Position numbers and translations under genes: made by a program
The notes under the pieces: model-generated
What the model was told of the DNA's origin: nothing
Database searches by the model: none
Seen by the model: only the letters and a program-made list of their open reading frames with translations
From: Eubacterium sp.
GTDB lineage: Bacteria; Bacillota; Clostridia; Oscillospirales; Acutalibacteraceae
DNA: 64,000 nt
NCBI GenBank assembly: GCA_017445905.1
Contig: JAFSRX010000066.1
Location: 1-64,000 of the forward strand
Direction: 5' to 3'
Shown: in pieces, positions 24,592-31,947 of the stretch
How the letters are laid out: each line of letters starts with the position of its first letter
How positions within the stretch are numbered: the stretch's first letter is position 1

Positions 24592-24620
24592 ATATTATCA
24601 TTTATCGATCAATCAGTCAA
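24592..24620 (-). promoter_or_regulatory. Promoter of the secreted lectin-like protein
   Basis: Minus strand: TTGACT (24615-24620), 17 bp, TAATAT (24592-24597) with an extended TG. The -35 overlaps the stop region of the upstream gene. Confidence 0.78.
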
Positions 24621-25096
24621 CAAAAATTATACAAATGCAGAAATTCTCGCGCCATGTCAGCAATATTGAAAACCTGTTTTTCTTTCTCCTTAGCCCTTTC
24701 AATAATCTGCTTTGAAATATCATCATCAAATTTTGAATAGGTAATTAATATATCGCTGTTTTCAATTGCCCAATCATATAGAGTTTTATATAAAACTGAG
24801 TTATCAATTTCCTCTTTAAACGGACAATAAACTCTGAAAGCGTTTTTTAACTGTTTATAACGGTATTCAAAATCATTTTTATAAATATCCCTGAGCTCGA
24901 TTATTTCAATATCATCAAATCTCAGAAAGCTGATTATTTCGCAGAATTTAATATCAAAATATGTTCGCCTGCAATGATAGATTTTGTCAATTTTATTTTC
25001 TTCAATAATACTTTTAACAATCTCAATAAACCTTGTTATATCATAATGATTGAAATAATCTTCATCAATAAACCCACATAAAAACGCAGTGCTCAT
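24617..25096 (-). CDS. Small unknown protein, possible Rossmann/SLOG-like fold
   Basis: A 159-aa protein starting MSTAFLCGFIDEDYF. Alternating hydrophobic strands and helices (FIEIVKSIIEENKIDKIYHC, FDDIEIIELRDIY, SDILITYSKFDDD, CNADM-type end) and the pattern of an early FxGxxxE-like turn and a late ILITY strand are reminiscent of SLOG/DUF1273 (YpsA-like) nucleotide-binding proteins, but the similarity is weak and my confidence is low. ATG 25096 is preferred, with AGGGGA 7 bases upstream; a longer frame to 25180 runs into the terminator hairpin upstream. The gene lies immediately behind a promoter, a structured leader and an intrinsic terminator (25112-25275), so expression may depend on read-through. 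Confidence 0.72.
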   Translation of the reverse strand: MSTAFLCGFIDEDYFNHYDITRFIEIVKSIIEENKIDKIYHCRRTYFDIKFCEIISFLRFDDIEIIELRDIYKNDFEYRYKQLKNAFRVYCPFKEEIDNSVLYKTLYDWAIENSDILITYSKFDDDISKQIIERAKEKEKQVFNIADMAREFLHLYNFC

Positions 25097-25111
25097 ATTA
25101 TCCCCTAAAAT

Positions 25112-25275
25112 AAAAAAGTGCGCAGCCGAAGCCACGCACAAAAAACGCATAGCTCTAACTGTCGCCAAACAAAATTTCACAATTCCACAAGAGAACGCAA
25201 AATAAGAGCTCGCATTTTTATCAAAAAAAATGCGTTTATTTAATGGAATTAATCATATGAAATTTTGTTTGGCGC
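25112..25275 (-). ncRNA. Candidate structured RNA / attenuating leader
   Basis: Not coding. The predicted transcript starts about 25273-25276, right at the base of a 17-bp helix: CGCCAAACAAAATTTCA (25274-25258) pairs with its complement at 25163-25179. Inside, AATTCCA pairs with TGGAATT across a 7-nt bulge, and CGCATTTTT pairs with AAAAATGCG around a 6-nt loop. A 3' segment (GACAGTTAGAGC..) leads to a 9-bp UUCG-capped hairpin (25118-25139) and a U-run (25117-25112): an intrinsic terminator 16 bases before the downstream ATG. It may be a free ncRNA of about 160 nt or a transcription-attenuating leader. Confidence 0.6.
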
Positions 25276-25279
25276 TTAT

Positions 25280-25308
25280 ATTCTACCATAATTAAAAAAT
25301 AATATCAA
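25280..25308 (-). promoter_or_regulatory. Promoter of the structured RNA
   Basis: Minus strand: TTGATA (25303-25308), 17 bp, TAGAAT (25280-25285) with an extended TG. The start point falls at the 5' arm of the long RNA helix. Confidence 0.75.
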
Positions 25309-25357
25309 CTTAATATTTTGAAGGCTGCCCCGAAAGAATAATAAGAAATCTAAACGC

Positions 25358-25412
25358 AAAAAGCGTGGCGAATCGCCACGCTTTTTCACTGACCACTTGC
25401 CACTTGCCACTA
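25358..25412. repeat. GCGTGGCGA hairpin with CACTTGC tandem tail ending in the LCP stop codon
   Basis: Palindrome GCGTGGCGA-A-TCGCCACGC flanked by A5/T5 (25358-25386), which can act as a terminator in both directions. It is followed by three CCACTTGCCACTTGCCACT-type units. The last unit supplies the TAG stop of the LCP gene (25410-25412). A second copy of the hairpin is at 21321-21339. Confidence 0.65.
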
Positions 25413-26642
25413 TTTTGCTTCTTTTTCTGCTTCTTCAGCAAGAATTTCTTGGGCTGTTTTTTCATAGATATATTCTATGAGCATTTCTTTGTTTTTCTTA
25501 GTATCAACACTGATAACCGAAGCGCCGTTAATATTCGCATATTGCCATGTTCCGTCGAAAGGAACTCTTGCATCAGTTCTCTCTTTTGTCAGACATGGAA
25601 CAGCAGCTAAAACAAGTCTTTTAAGCTCACCTTTTGATAAATCTGTTTCAAGATAGGGGGCGCTGCCATTTGCAAGTTTATACAGTTTAATCGGATTTGT
25701 TTTAACCTCGTTAAGAATTGCATTGATAACCGTTCTCTGGCGCTTTGCTCTCATAAAATCGGTATCAATCTTTCTTATTCTTGAATACGCAAGCGCCTGT
25801 TTACCAGTTAAAACATGTTTGCCTGCTTTCAGCTTAACGTGGCCGTATCTGACCTTGTGGTTTGTTACCTCTTTTGCTTCTTTTTCGGTAACTTCAATTT
25901 CAACGCCGCCGATACTGTCAACCATTGCTTTAAACATTTCAAAATCGGTTACAACATATCCGTCTATATCCACTCCGAAATTATATTCAATCGCGTCAAC
26001 AACTCCGCTGTAGCCGTTTTCCTGAGCCGAGGTATTAATTCTCTGATTATATCCCTTTGAGGGAATATAAACCCAGCTGTCCCTTAAAAATGAAATCATT
26101 TTAATGCATTTATGCTTTGTGTCAACGGATACGAGCATCATTGAATCGGGATGGCTTGTTTTTGTATCCTGATTTTTTCTTGCGTCAACACCGAGCAGAA
26201 GAATATTTTTAACTCCCCTGTCGCTTTTAAGCTCTGAGGATTGAACATACTGATTTTCAACCTTATCATCATAATTGATTTTTCTTAAAATGCCGTTGAC
26301 CATTGCCGAGCCGATTAGCGCAATAATCAGGAGCAATGCAAGAATTATAATCGGAACGCTCTTTGAAGTGGAAACCTTTTTCTTCTTTTTTGGATTTTTC
26401 TTAGGTCTGTTTTCCCTTCTGATTTCAGCTTCTCTTTCGTTTTTATCTCTGCGTTCTCTATCGAAATCCCTTAAAACATCAGCTGAAAATTCTTCACTAA
26501 GCTGTCTGCCGCTTCTCTCGGGCGGAGCAAGCTCATCAGTTCCGTCGGAATAATAGTTTTCATCAATGGGAACACTTCTGTCCCTTGAATCATTATCTAT
26601 TCTTCTTTCGGGATTAAATCCCTCAATATCAAATCTTGGCAA
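25410..26642 (-). CDS. LCP-family (LytR-CpsA-Psr) cell-wall glycopolymer transferase
   Basis: About 410 aa. A long Arg/Glu-rich cytoplasmic N-terminus (about 1-95, ending KKNPKKKKKV), one membrane helix (about 98-120), then the extracytoplasmic LCP catalytic domain: NILLLGVDAR, HPDSMMLVSVD, ISFLRDSWVYIP, GGVEIEV, LTGKQALAYSRIRKIDTDFMRAKRQR and the C-terminal cap. LCP enzymes attach teichoic acid-like polymers from undecaprenyl-PP carriers to peptidoglycan. The start is uncertain: TTG 26642 has AAGGTGA just upstream, whereas ATG 26666 lacks a ribosome site. The gene begins 38 bp after rnpB. Confidence 0.9.
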   Translation of the reverse strand: MPRFDIEGFNPERRIDNDSRDRSVPIDENYYSDGTDELAPPERSGRQLSEEFSADVLRDFDRERRDKNEREAEIRRENRPKKNPKKKKKVSTSKSVPIIILALLLIIALIGSAMVNGILRKINYDDKVENQYVQSSELKSDRGVKNILLLGVDARKNQDTKTSHPDSMMLVSVDTKHKCIKMISFLRDSWVYIPSKGYNQRINTSAQENGYSGVVDAIEYNFGVDIDGYVVTDFEMFKAMVDSIGGVEIEVTEKEAKEVTNHKVRYGHVKLKAGKHVLTGKQALAYSRIRKIDTDFMRAKRQRTVINAILNEVKTNPIKLYKLANGSAPYLETDLSKGELKRLVLAAVPCLTKERTDARVPFDGTWQYANINGASVISVDTKKNKEMLIEYIYEKTAQEILAEEAEKEAK

Positions 26643-26680
26643 AAAATCACCTTCATTATAAATCATTAATATCAAAAATA

Positions 26681-27012
26681 CGAGTTGCCCGTAAGCCGAG
26701 TTCTGTCGTGGACGATTATCTATCTCGACGCATTGTTGCCAATACGCTCAAGCCGCCCTTCGAAGTTATGTGTCGAGCAAACAACCCTTCAGTCGGCGTT
26801 GCAGCGGATGGGGTTTACATGGCAGCAGGTGTCTCCATCTGCTCGGTGGGCTCTTACCCCGCCTTTCCATCCTTACCTGCAAATGCAGGCGGTTTATTTC
26901 TGTTGCACTTTCCCTAAGGTCACCCTCGGCGGCCGTTAGCCGTCATCCTGCTCTGCGCTGCTCGGACTTTCCTCACAGATATGCTATCTGCGCAACCGTC
27001 TGGACAACTCGC
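26681..27012 (-). ncRNA. rnpB: RNase P RNA (M1 RNA)
   Basis: Minus strand, about 332 nt. The 5' end GCGAGTTGTCC pairs with the 3' end GGGCAACTCG (helix P1). The universally conserved GAGGAAAGTCCG (P4/J3-4 5' strand, near 26976) and the 3' counterpart ACAGAACTCGGCTTAC (near 26700) are present, along with GGTAAGAGCCCACCG. It is the catalytic RNA that processes pre-tRNA 5' ends. The predicted transcription start from 27020-27048 coincides with the first P1 base. The LCP gene follows closely and could be read through. Confidence 0.95.
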
Positions 27013-27019
27013 AGATATA

Positions 27020-27048
27020 ATAATAAGATATTTTTTTACTAAAATCAA
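27020..27048 (-). promoter_or_regulatory. rnpB promoter
   Basis: Minus strand: TTGATT (27043-27048), 17 bp, TATTAT (27020-27025). Initiation 7-8 bases downstream is at the mature 5' end of RNase P RNA. Confidence 0.78.
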
Positions 27049-27065
27049 CAATTATTAAAAATTTG

Positions 27066-27094
27066 TTGCAAACAAAAATTTTATGTAGTAAAAT
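27066..27094 (+). promoter_or_regulatory. Promoter of the aldolase-kinase pair
   Basis: TTGCAA (27066-27071), 17 bp, TAAAAT (27089-27094), 37 bases before the aldolase start. Divergent from rnpB. Confidence 0.7.
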
Positions 27095-27131
27095 TGAAAT
27101 GTTAAAGATTGTTAAATGAAAGGAAAAAACT

Positions 27132-27974
27132 ATGCTTGTTAATATGAAAGACCTGCTTGCTGATGCTGAAAAAGGCAATTACGCAGTCGGCTCATTTTCT
27201 GTTGCAAATATGGAAATGGTGCTCGGTGTATTAAAAGCAGCAGAGGAGCTCAGCGCTCCGGTTATTCTTCAGATTGCAGAAGTAAGATTAAAGCAATCAC
27301 CTCTTGAAGTTATCGGTCCGCTTATGGTTGCAGCGGCAAAAAATGCTTCAACTCCTGTTGCAGTTCATTTTGACCATGGTAAAACAATGGAAAAAATTTC
27401 GCAGGCGCTTGAAATCGGATTTACCTCTGTTATGTTTGACGGCTCTCATCTTCCACTTGATGAAAACATCGCTCAGACAAACGAGGTTATAAAAAAGGCA
27501 AAGGAATACGGCGCTGCTGTTGAGGCTGAAATCGGTTGCGTTGGCGGAAGCGAGGACGGAAGCGAGGATATTGCAATTAACTGCACAAAACCCGAAGACG
27601 CTGTTCGCTTTGAAAATGAAACAGGTGTTGACGCACTTGCAATAGCAATCGGAAACGCCCACGGAAATTATAAATCAACTCCTAAGCTTCGTTTTGATAT
27701 TCTTGAAGAGGTTGAGAGATTAACAAAAACTCCCCTCGTTCTTCACGGCGGAACAGGAATAACCCCGGACGATTTTGTTAAATGTTCAAAAACAGGCATT
27801 AAGAAAATAAATATTGCAACTGCAACCTTTGATATGGTTGAAAAAACAGTTCACTCCTGTTATAATGAGAACAGCATTGGCGGTTACTACGACCTGCAGG
27901 CTGCCGAGGTTGAAGGCGCGTATCAGAATGCAAAGCGCCACATATTAATCTTTGGCACAGACAATAAAGCATAA
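27132..27974 (+). CDS. iolJ: Class II ketose-bisphosphate aldolase (IolJ-like)
   Basis: A 280-aa zinc-dependent aldolase. Zinc ligands and active-site motifs: VHFDHGK near residue 82, VEAEIG near 133, the AIGNAHGNYK His near 178 and LHGGTGI near 208. The family includes fructose-bisphosphate, tagatose-bisphosphate and 5-deoxyketogluconate-6-phosphate aldolases. The specificity is suggested only by the adjacent iolC-like kinase, which makes the IolJ substrate in myo-inositol breakdown; the rest of an iol operon is not in the window, so a generic FbaA/GatY function stays open. The start has AAAGGA upstream. Confidence 0.8.
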   Translation: MLVNMKDLLADAEKGNYAVGSFSVANMEMVLGVLKAAEELSAPVILQIAEVRLKQSPLEVIGPLMVAAAKNASTPVAVHFDHGKTMEKISQALEIGFTSVMFDGSHLPLDENIAQTNEVIKKAKEYGAAVEAEIGCVGGSEDGSEDIAINCTKPEDAVRFENETGVDALAIAIGNAHGNYKSTPKLRFDILEEVERLTKTPLVLHGGTGITPDDFVKCSKTGIKKINIATATFDMVEKTVHSCYNENSIGGYYDLQAAEVEGAYQNAKRHILIFGTDNKA

Positions 27975-28001
27975 TAAAGCAGAGCAAAGGAGATTAAAGC
28001 T

Positions 28002-29021
28002 ATGCAGAATTATATAACATTTGATATGAGCAGGCCGATTGATTTCATTCCTATCGGAAGAATTGCAATCGACTTCAATCCGACAGATATGTATATGCCT
28101 CTTTCAGAGTCATCAAATTTCAACAAATATGTCGGTGGCTCACCGGCAAATATTGCAGTCGGTCTTGCAAGACTCGGTTGTAAGGTTGGATTCCAGGGAT
28201 GTGTTTCCGATGACCAGTTTGGTGATTTCGTTGTTAACTACTTTGATAAAGAAGGAATTGATACTTCAAAAATCACAAGAGCTAAAAACGGCGAATGCCT
28301 TGGGCTCACCTTTACTGAAATTCTTTCAAAGGAAAAATCCTCAATCCTTATGTATAGAGATAAGGTTGCCGATTTTTGTATGGCGCCTGAGGATATAGAC
28401 GAGGCTTACATAGCATCTGCAAAAGCAATCGTTATCAGCGGAACAGCTCTCGCACAGAGTCCATCAAGAGAAGCTTGCCTTAAAGCAATGATTCTTGCAA
28501 AGAAGAATGATACAAAAATCATTTTTGATATCGACTACAGAGAATATACCTGGAAGAGCAAGGACGAAATCGCTGTATATTACAGCCTTGTTGCTCAGAA
28601 CGCAGATATCATTATGGGCTCAAGAGAAGAGTTTGACTTAACAGAGGGTATCATCGGAGCAAGAGAAAGCGACCCCGAATCAGCTAAATACTGGCAATCC
28701 TTCGGCGCATCAATCTGCGTTATCAAACACGGTAAGGAAGGCTCAACCGCTTATACAAACGACGGTAAGTTCTACACAATCAAGCCCTTCCCCGCAGTTA
28801 AGCTCAAGGGCTTCGGCGGAGGCGATGGCTACGGCTCATCCTTCCTTTATTCACTTCTTCAGGGCAAGGATATTATTGACTGCCTTGAATTTGGCTCAGC
28901 TTCGGCTTCAATTCTTATTTCGGCTCATTCCTGCTCGGATGCAATGCCTTCAGCAAAACAGGTTGAAGAATTCATCAAAAAGAGTAAGGAAGAATACGGC
29001 GAAATGGTTGCTCGTGCATAG
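28002..29021 (+). CDS. iolC: 5-dehydro-2-deoxygluconokinase-like PfkB kinase
   Basis: A 339-aa PfkB-family kinase with the IolC-like N-terminus FIPIGRIAIDFNPTD and substrate motif YVGGSPANIAVGLARLG, and the C-terminal GGGDGYGSSFLYSLL with the catalytic Asp. IolC phosphorylates 5-keto-2-deoxygluconate, giving the substrate of the aldolase encoded 27 bp upstream. The stop codon TAG lies inside a GTGCATAG repeat (see 29012-29100). Alternative: a kinase for another keto-deoxy sugar. Confidence 0.83.
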   Translation: MQNYITFDMSRPIDFIPIGRIAIDFNPTDMYMPLSESSNFNKYVGGSPANIAVGLARLGCKVGFQGCVSDDQFGDFVVNYFDKEGIDTSKITRAKNGECLGLTFTEILSKEKSSILMYRDKVADFCMAPEDIDEAYIASAKAIVISGTALAQSPSREACLKAMILAKKNDTKIIFDIDYREYTWKSKDEIAVYYSLVAQNADIIMGSREEFDLTEGIIGARESDPESAKYWQSFGASICVIKHGKEGSTAYTNDGKFYTIKPFPAVKLKGFGGGDGYGSSFLYSLLQGKDIIDCLEFGSASASILISAHSCSDAMPSAKQVEEFIKKSKEEYGEMVARA

Positions 29022-29100
29022 CACTCTGTACTATGCACAATTAAAAATTAATAATGAAGAATGAAAAATTCAGGGCGGGCGCTGCCCACACCCTTATTTC
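29012..29100. repeat. Intergenic repeat supplying the iolC stop
   Basis: GTGCATAG (29014-29021) is inverted as CTATGCAC (29031-29038), followed by AATTAAAAATTAATAATGAAGAATG-like units and a GGGCGGGCGCTGCCC segment. Read on the minus strand this is GC head, tandem tail, gene 3' end, the same polarity as the other elements. Confidence 0.5.
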
Positions 29101-29136
29101 ATTTTATATTCAATTTATTTTACGGAGGAAAATATT

Positions 29137-30069
29137 ATGAATCCTATTCTTCTTGCTGCAGCAACGCTCGGCGACAAAATTGACGTAGCATTCAAGGCTT
29201 TCGACCTTTGGGTTTTCCATTTCTTCGGAAGTATGCAATGCGGATTTTTAACAGCAGTAGCAAAGATTTTTACAACCTTCGGCGACGAAGCATTCGTTAT
29301 TCCGACGGCTATTCTCGGAATCGTTCTTTGCTTCTTCAAGAAAACAAGAAAATACGGCTTTGCGCTGGTTTTTGCAATAGCAATCGGAACAATTGTTACC
29401 AATGTTGCTGTTAAACCGATGGCGCTCAGAATCAGACCGTATAACACCCTTCAGGGCAATGCAGAATACTGGGGATGGTACAAAGGCGCCGGAATGCTTT
29501 CTGAAAGCGATTATTCCTTCCCATCAGGTCACACAACCGCTGCTTTTGAAATCGGAATTTCAATGTTCCTTTGCTTCCTCAGCGACAACAAAAAGAAAAT
29601 CGCATGGATTTTCCCCTGCATTGCAATCTGCACGATGGGCTCACGCGTTTACTTAATGGTTCACTATGCAACCGATGTTCTTTGCGGACTCGTTGTTGGA
29701 ACTCTCGCAGGTATTATTGCCTTCTTCCTTTCAAAGCTCGTTTGCAAGGCTTTTGAAAAGAGTAAATTAGATGATAAAATCGACTGCAACAAGCTCTTTA
29801 AGAAATTTGACAAAGAGGATAAGCATCCATATAAATGGAACAAAGCAATTATCTGCGTTGCAGTTCTTGCAATCTTCTGCAGCGCCTATATTCCTTCGCT
29901 TTCAGAGGGCGGTGAAGACGCTGTCCGTTGCGCATATAATGAGGAATACGACTGTCAGAACGAAGCTAAGGTGGACGACGAAAAATATCCTGCCTTTGAC
30001 GGAGACAACGACGGTGATTTGGATGAATACTGCAAGATTCACTGGAAACAACTCCACGGCGAAGAATAA
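29137..30069 (+). CDS. PAP2-family membrane phosphatase with acidic C-terminal tail
   Basis: A 310-aa polytopic protein with all three PAP2 motifs: KPMALRIRP near residue 92, SFPSGHTTAA near 128 and GSRVYLMVHYATD near 166. It probably dephosphorylates a lipid pyrophosphate such as undecaprenyl-PP at the outer face. After the last helix (about 240-258) there is an extracytoplasmic tail rich in Asp/Glu with two Cys and the EF-hand-like loop DGDNDGDLDEY, suggesting calcium binding; that tail is unusual. Preceded by GGAGG. Confidence 0.85.
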   Translation: MNPILLAAATLGDKIDVAFKAFDLWVFHFFGSMQCGFLTAVAKIFTTFGDEAFVIPTAILGIVLCFFKKTRKYGFALVFAIAIGTIVTNVAVKPMALRIRPYNTLQGNAEYWGWYKGAGMLSESDYSFPSGHTTAAFEIGISMFLCFLSDNKKKIAWIFPCIAICTMGSRVYLMVHYATDVLCGLVVGTLAGIIAFFLSKLVCKAFEKSKLDDKIDCNKLFKKFDKEDKHPYKWNKAIICVAVLAIFCSAYIPSLSEGGEDAVRCAYNEEYDCQNEAKVDDEKYPAFDGDNDGDLDEYCKIHWKQLHGEE

Positions 30070-30083
30070 AAAATGAATAATTT

Positions 30084-30117
30084 AAACCGGATTCACGAAA
30101 ATGTGAATCCGGTTTTT
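30084..30117. terminator. Bidirectional terminator
   Basis: Stem AAACCGGATTCAC (30084-30096) / GTGAATCCGGTTT (30103-30115), then TTT. It lies between convergent genes and abuts the stop codon of the minus-strand radical SAM gene. Confidence 0.87.
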
Positions 30118-31190
30118 TAATCCTTACAGCAGCTCAGATTTTTCAATCTGCAGCCGCCGTTGCATAATTTATAATATTCACAGTTGCTGCAATGCTGACT
30201 ATGCCGTGCATTTCTGAAGGCAACTATTTTTTCATTATAAAGCCAATCCTCCTGAGTCATCGTTTCAGCGTTGAATAATTCTTCTTCCCAGAAGGAACAG
30301 GGCTTGACCTTGCCTTCAACCGTTATTGCAATATAAGCGTTCGCCCCCTGACATCCGTTTGTGTCAAAGTAATAAAGCAGCTTTTCGGATATCTGATTAT
30401 ATCCTGCAAACTCCTGCAACGCTGAACAGTCAGCCATAACCTTGAGTCTGTACTTTCCTCCAAAGTGCATTATATCTTCAAAAACCTTTTGGTAGCTATC
30501 GTCGATTGATAACTCCGTTATTGTTTTGTTTTTCTCGGTAAATTTATATCTTAAACACAGAACTTTATGAAAGCCGAGCGCCTTTGCCCATTTGAAAATG
30601 CTCTCAATATTTGGGATAGTATCTGTTGAAAGAAGTAAATTCAAGCCGATTTGTTTAACGCCAGCCTTTTTCAGCAGTCTTGCAGCATTTTCAAGATGCT
30701 CCTTATCCCTCATTGCGTGAAGGCTTAGATGAACATTGCCGAAAACCTTCATCCTCTTTGCCATATCGGCAGTCATATTAACTCCGTTTGTGGTTATATT
30801 CGGCAAAATATTTTTGCTTCTTGCATATTCTGCGATTTCAAAAAGCTTGGGATGAAGGGTTGGTTCGCCTCCTCCGAAGGAAACCGAAAAAACCTTCATT
30901 TTTGAAAGATTATCAATTATCCTTTTTGCTTTTTCAAAATCGATATCGCATTTTTCATCTGAGGCAATTGTATTATAGCAGCCTTTGCAAAACAGATTGC
31001 ACCTTGTTGTCAGAGCAAAATGCGTGTCCATAGGAAAACTGAAAATATTTTCGGGCAAAATGATATTATCATCATTTTTTATTTTCATCAGCTTTGCTGT
31101 GCTTTTGTTTAAATAGGCAACATAGCCCGGCTTTTCGCTGAACAAAAGAGCTCCGAAGCTTTCAGGTCTGATACTTTTGATTCTTTTCAT
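30117..31190 (-). CDS. Radical SAM/SPASM protein with PqqD-like N-terminal segment
   Basis: About 357 aa. Residues 1-45 (RPESFGALLFSEKPGYVAYLNKS) resemble the PqqD/RRE domain fused to some peptide-modifying radical SAM enzymes. Then TTRCNLFCKGC (CxxxCxxC) near residue 65, SFGGGEPT, NITTNG, and a C-terminal SPASM-like cluster: KPCSFW, HCSNCEYYKLCNGGC, LSCC. The architecture fits a maturase of a ribosomal peptide or protein, but no precursor gene is visible nearby. ATG 31190 is chosen over a TTG at 31214, which would overlap the upstream gene further. Partner: the membrane protein just upstream. Confidence 0.78.
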   Translation of the reverse strand: MKRIKSIRPESFGALLFSEKPGYVAYLNKSTAKLMKIKNDDNIILPENIFSFPMDTHFALTTRCNLFCKGCYNTIASDEKCDIDFEKAKRIIDNLSKMKVFSVSFGGGEPTLHPKLFEIAEYARSKNILPNITTNGVNMTADMAKRMKVFGNVHLSLHAMRDKEHLENAARLLKKAGVKQIGLNLLLSTDTIPNIESIFKWAKALGFHKVLCLRYKFTEKNKTITELSIDDSYQKVFEDIMHFGGKYRLKVMADCSALQEFAGYNQISEKLLYYFDTNGCQGANAYIAITVEGKVKPCSFWEEELFNAETMTQEDWLYNEKIVAFRNARHSQHCSNCEYYKLCNGGCRLKNLSCCKD

Positions 31191-31194
31191 AGCT

Positions 31195-31740
31195 TTAATA
31201 AACAACTGAATCAATTACTGCGCTAAATACTAATGAAATTGGAAAAGCCATAAATGAATAAAGCGCCGTAAATGCTATTGACCTGAGTATAAACGAAGAA
31301 CCTTTAACCTCTTTCTCATTTATATCATCAAGAGCGGCTTTTTCTCTTTCCTCAGCTGTGTTTACTGCTGTTATAATCGCAAGATAAATAATTATAAACG
31401 GACTTGCTGCACAAAAAACATATGCTATAAACGACACAATTGACCTGTCTTCATAAATAAATTCCAAACCAAACATATAAACAAATGTTAGGACTATTGT
31501 TAAAACAACAGATATCGGAATAAAAACGAAGTTTAAACCTTTCTTTACTGTTTTAGTTTTTATCCAGCCTTCGCTTTTGGTTATCTTTGATGTTATCAGA
31601 GTAAGCGGTATATTTATAAAAATATTAAGCAGCTGTGTTCCGATCAATATATATATGTATTGAAAAACAAGATACCCTGACCCGCCTGAAAAATTAGCCA
31701 TATTAAACGGTCTGATTTTAAATGGTAAAAACTTTTTCAT
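31195..31740 (-). CDS. Uncharacterised four-helix membrane protein
   Basis: A 181-aa protein with hydrophobic segments near residues 23-47, 68-92, 100-122 and 152-175, a basic N-terminus, and a charged cytoplasmic loop (AEEREKAALDDINEKEVKG). No family recognised. It is preceded by GAAAGGATG, driven by the promoter at 31798-31825, and directly precedes the radical SAM gene (4-bp gap), so the two are cotranscribed; a transporter or anchor for the radical SAM product is one possibility. Confidence 0.75.
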   Translation of the reverse strand: MKKFLPFKIRPFNMANFSGGSGYLVFQYIYILIGTQLLNIFINIPLTLITSKITKSEGWIKTKTVKKGLNFVFIPISVVLTIVLTFVYMFGLEFIYEDRSIVSFIAYVFCAASPFIIIYLAIITAVNTAEEREKAALDDINEKEVKGSSFILRSIAFTALYSFMAFPISLVFSAVIDSVVY

Positions 31741-31797
31741 TTTGTCATCCTTTCATAAACGAAAACCTCTCAAACTCTAAGGATATGCTTTTTAACC

Positions 31798-31825
31798 ATT
31801 ATAATTGAAACATATAATAAAACAA
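31798..31825 (-). promoter_or_regulatory. Promoter of the membrane protein-radical SAM pair
   Basis: Minus strand: TTGTTT (31820-31825), 16 bp, TATAAT (31798-31803). Confidence 0.6.
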
Positions 31826-31909
31826 TATAAAGGCATTATTATTTATAGATTCTTTATCTTCTATCCCAACTAACCACTAATATCTAACAACAAAAAAACT
31901 ATTATAATC

Positions 31910-31947
31910 TGAGCGCTGCAGCCCTCAAATTTTGCACTATGCACTGA
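31910..31947 (+). repeat. Head/tail intergenic element supplying the apbE stop
   Basis: Head GAGCGCTGCA (31911-31920), spacer, then a GCACTATGCACTG tail that contains the complement of the apbE TAG stop (31937-31939). Confidence 0.6.

Noticed and set aside
25150-25170. Minus-strand TTAGAGCTATGC followed by Ts, resembling part of a type II CRISPR repeat
   Set aside because: The 12-base match is isolated. There is no repeat array, spacer or Cas gene in the window, and the bases take part in the local RNA structure, so coincidence is more likely.
25112-25275. 6S RNA as identity of the structured RNA
   Set aside because: 6S RNA is a long rod with a central open bubble and no separate UUCG terminator hairpin just before an ATG. 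The arrangement here fits poorly, but a covariance model should be run.
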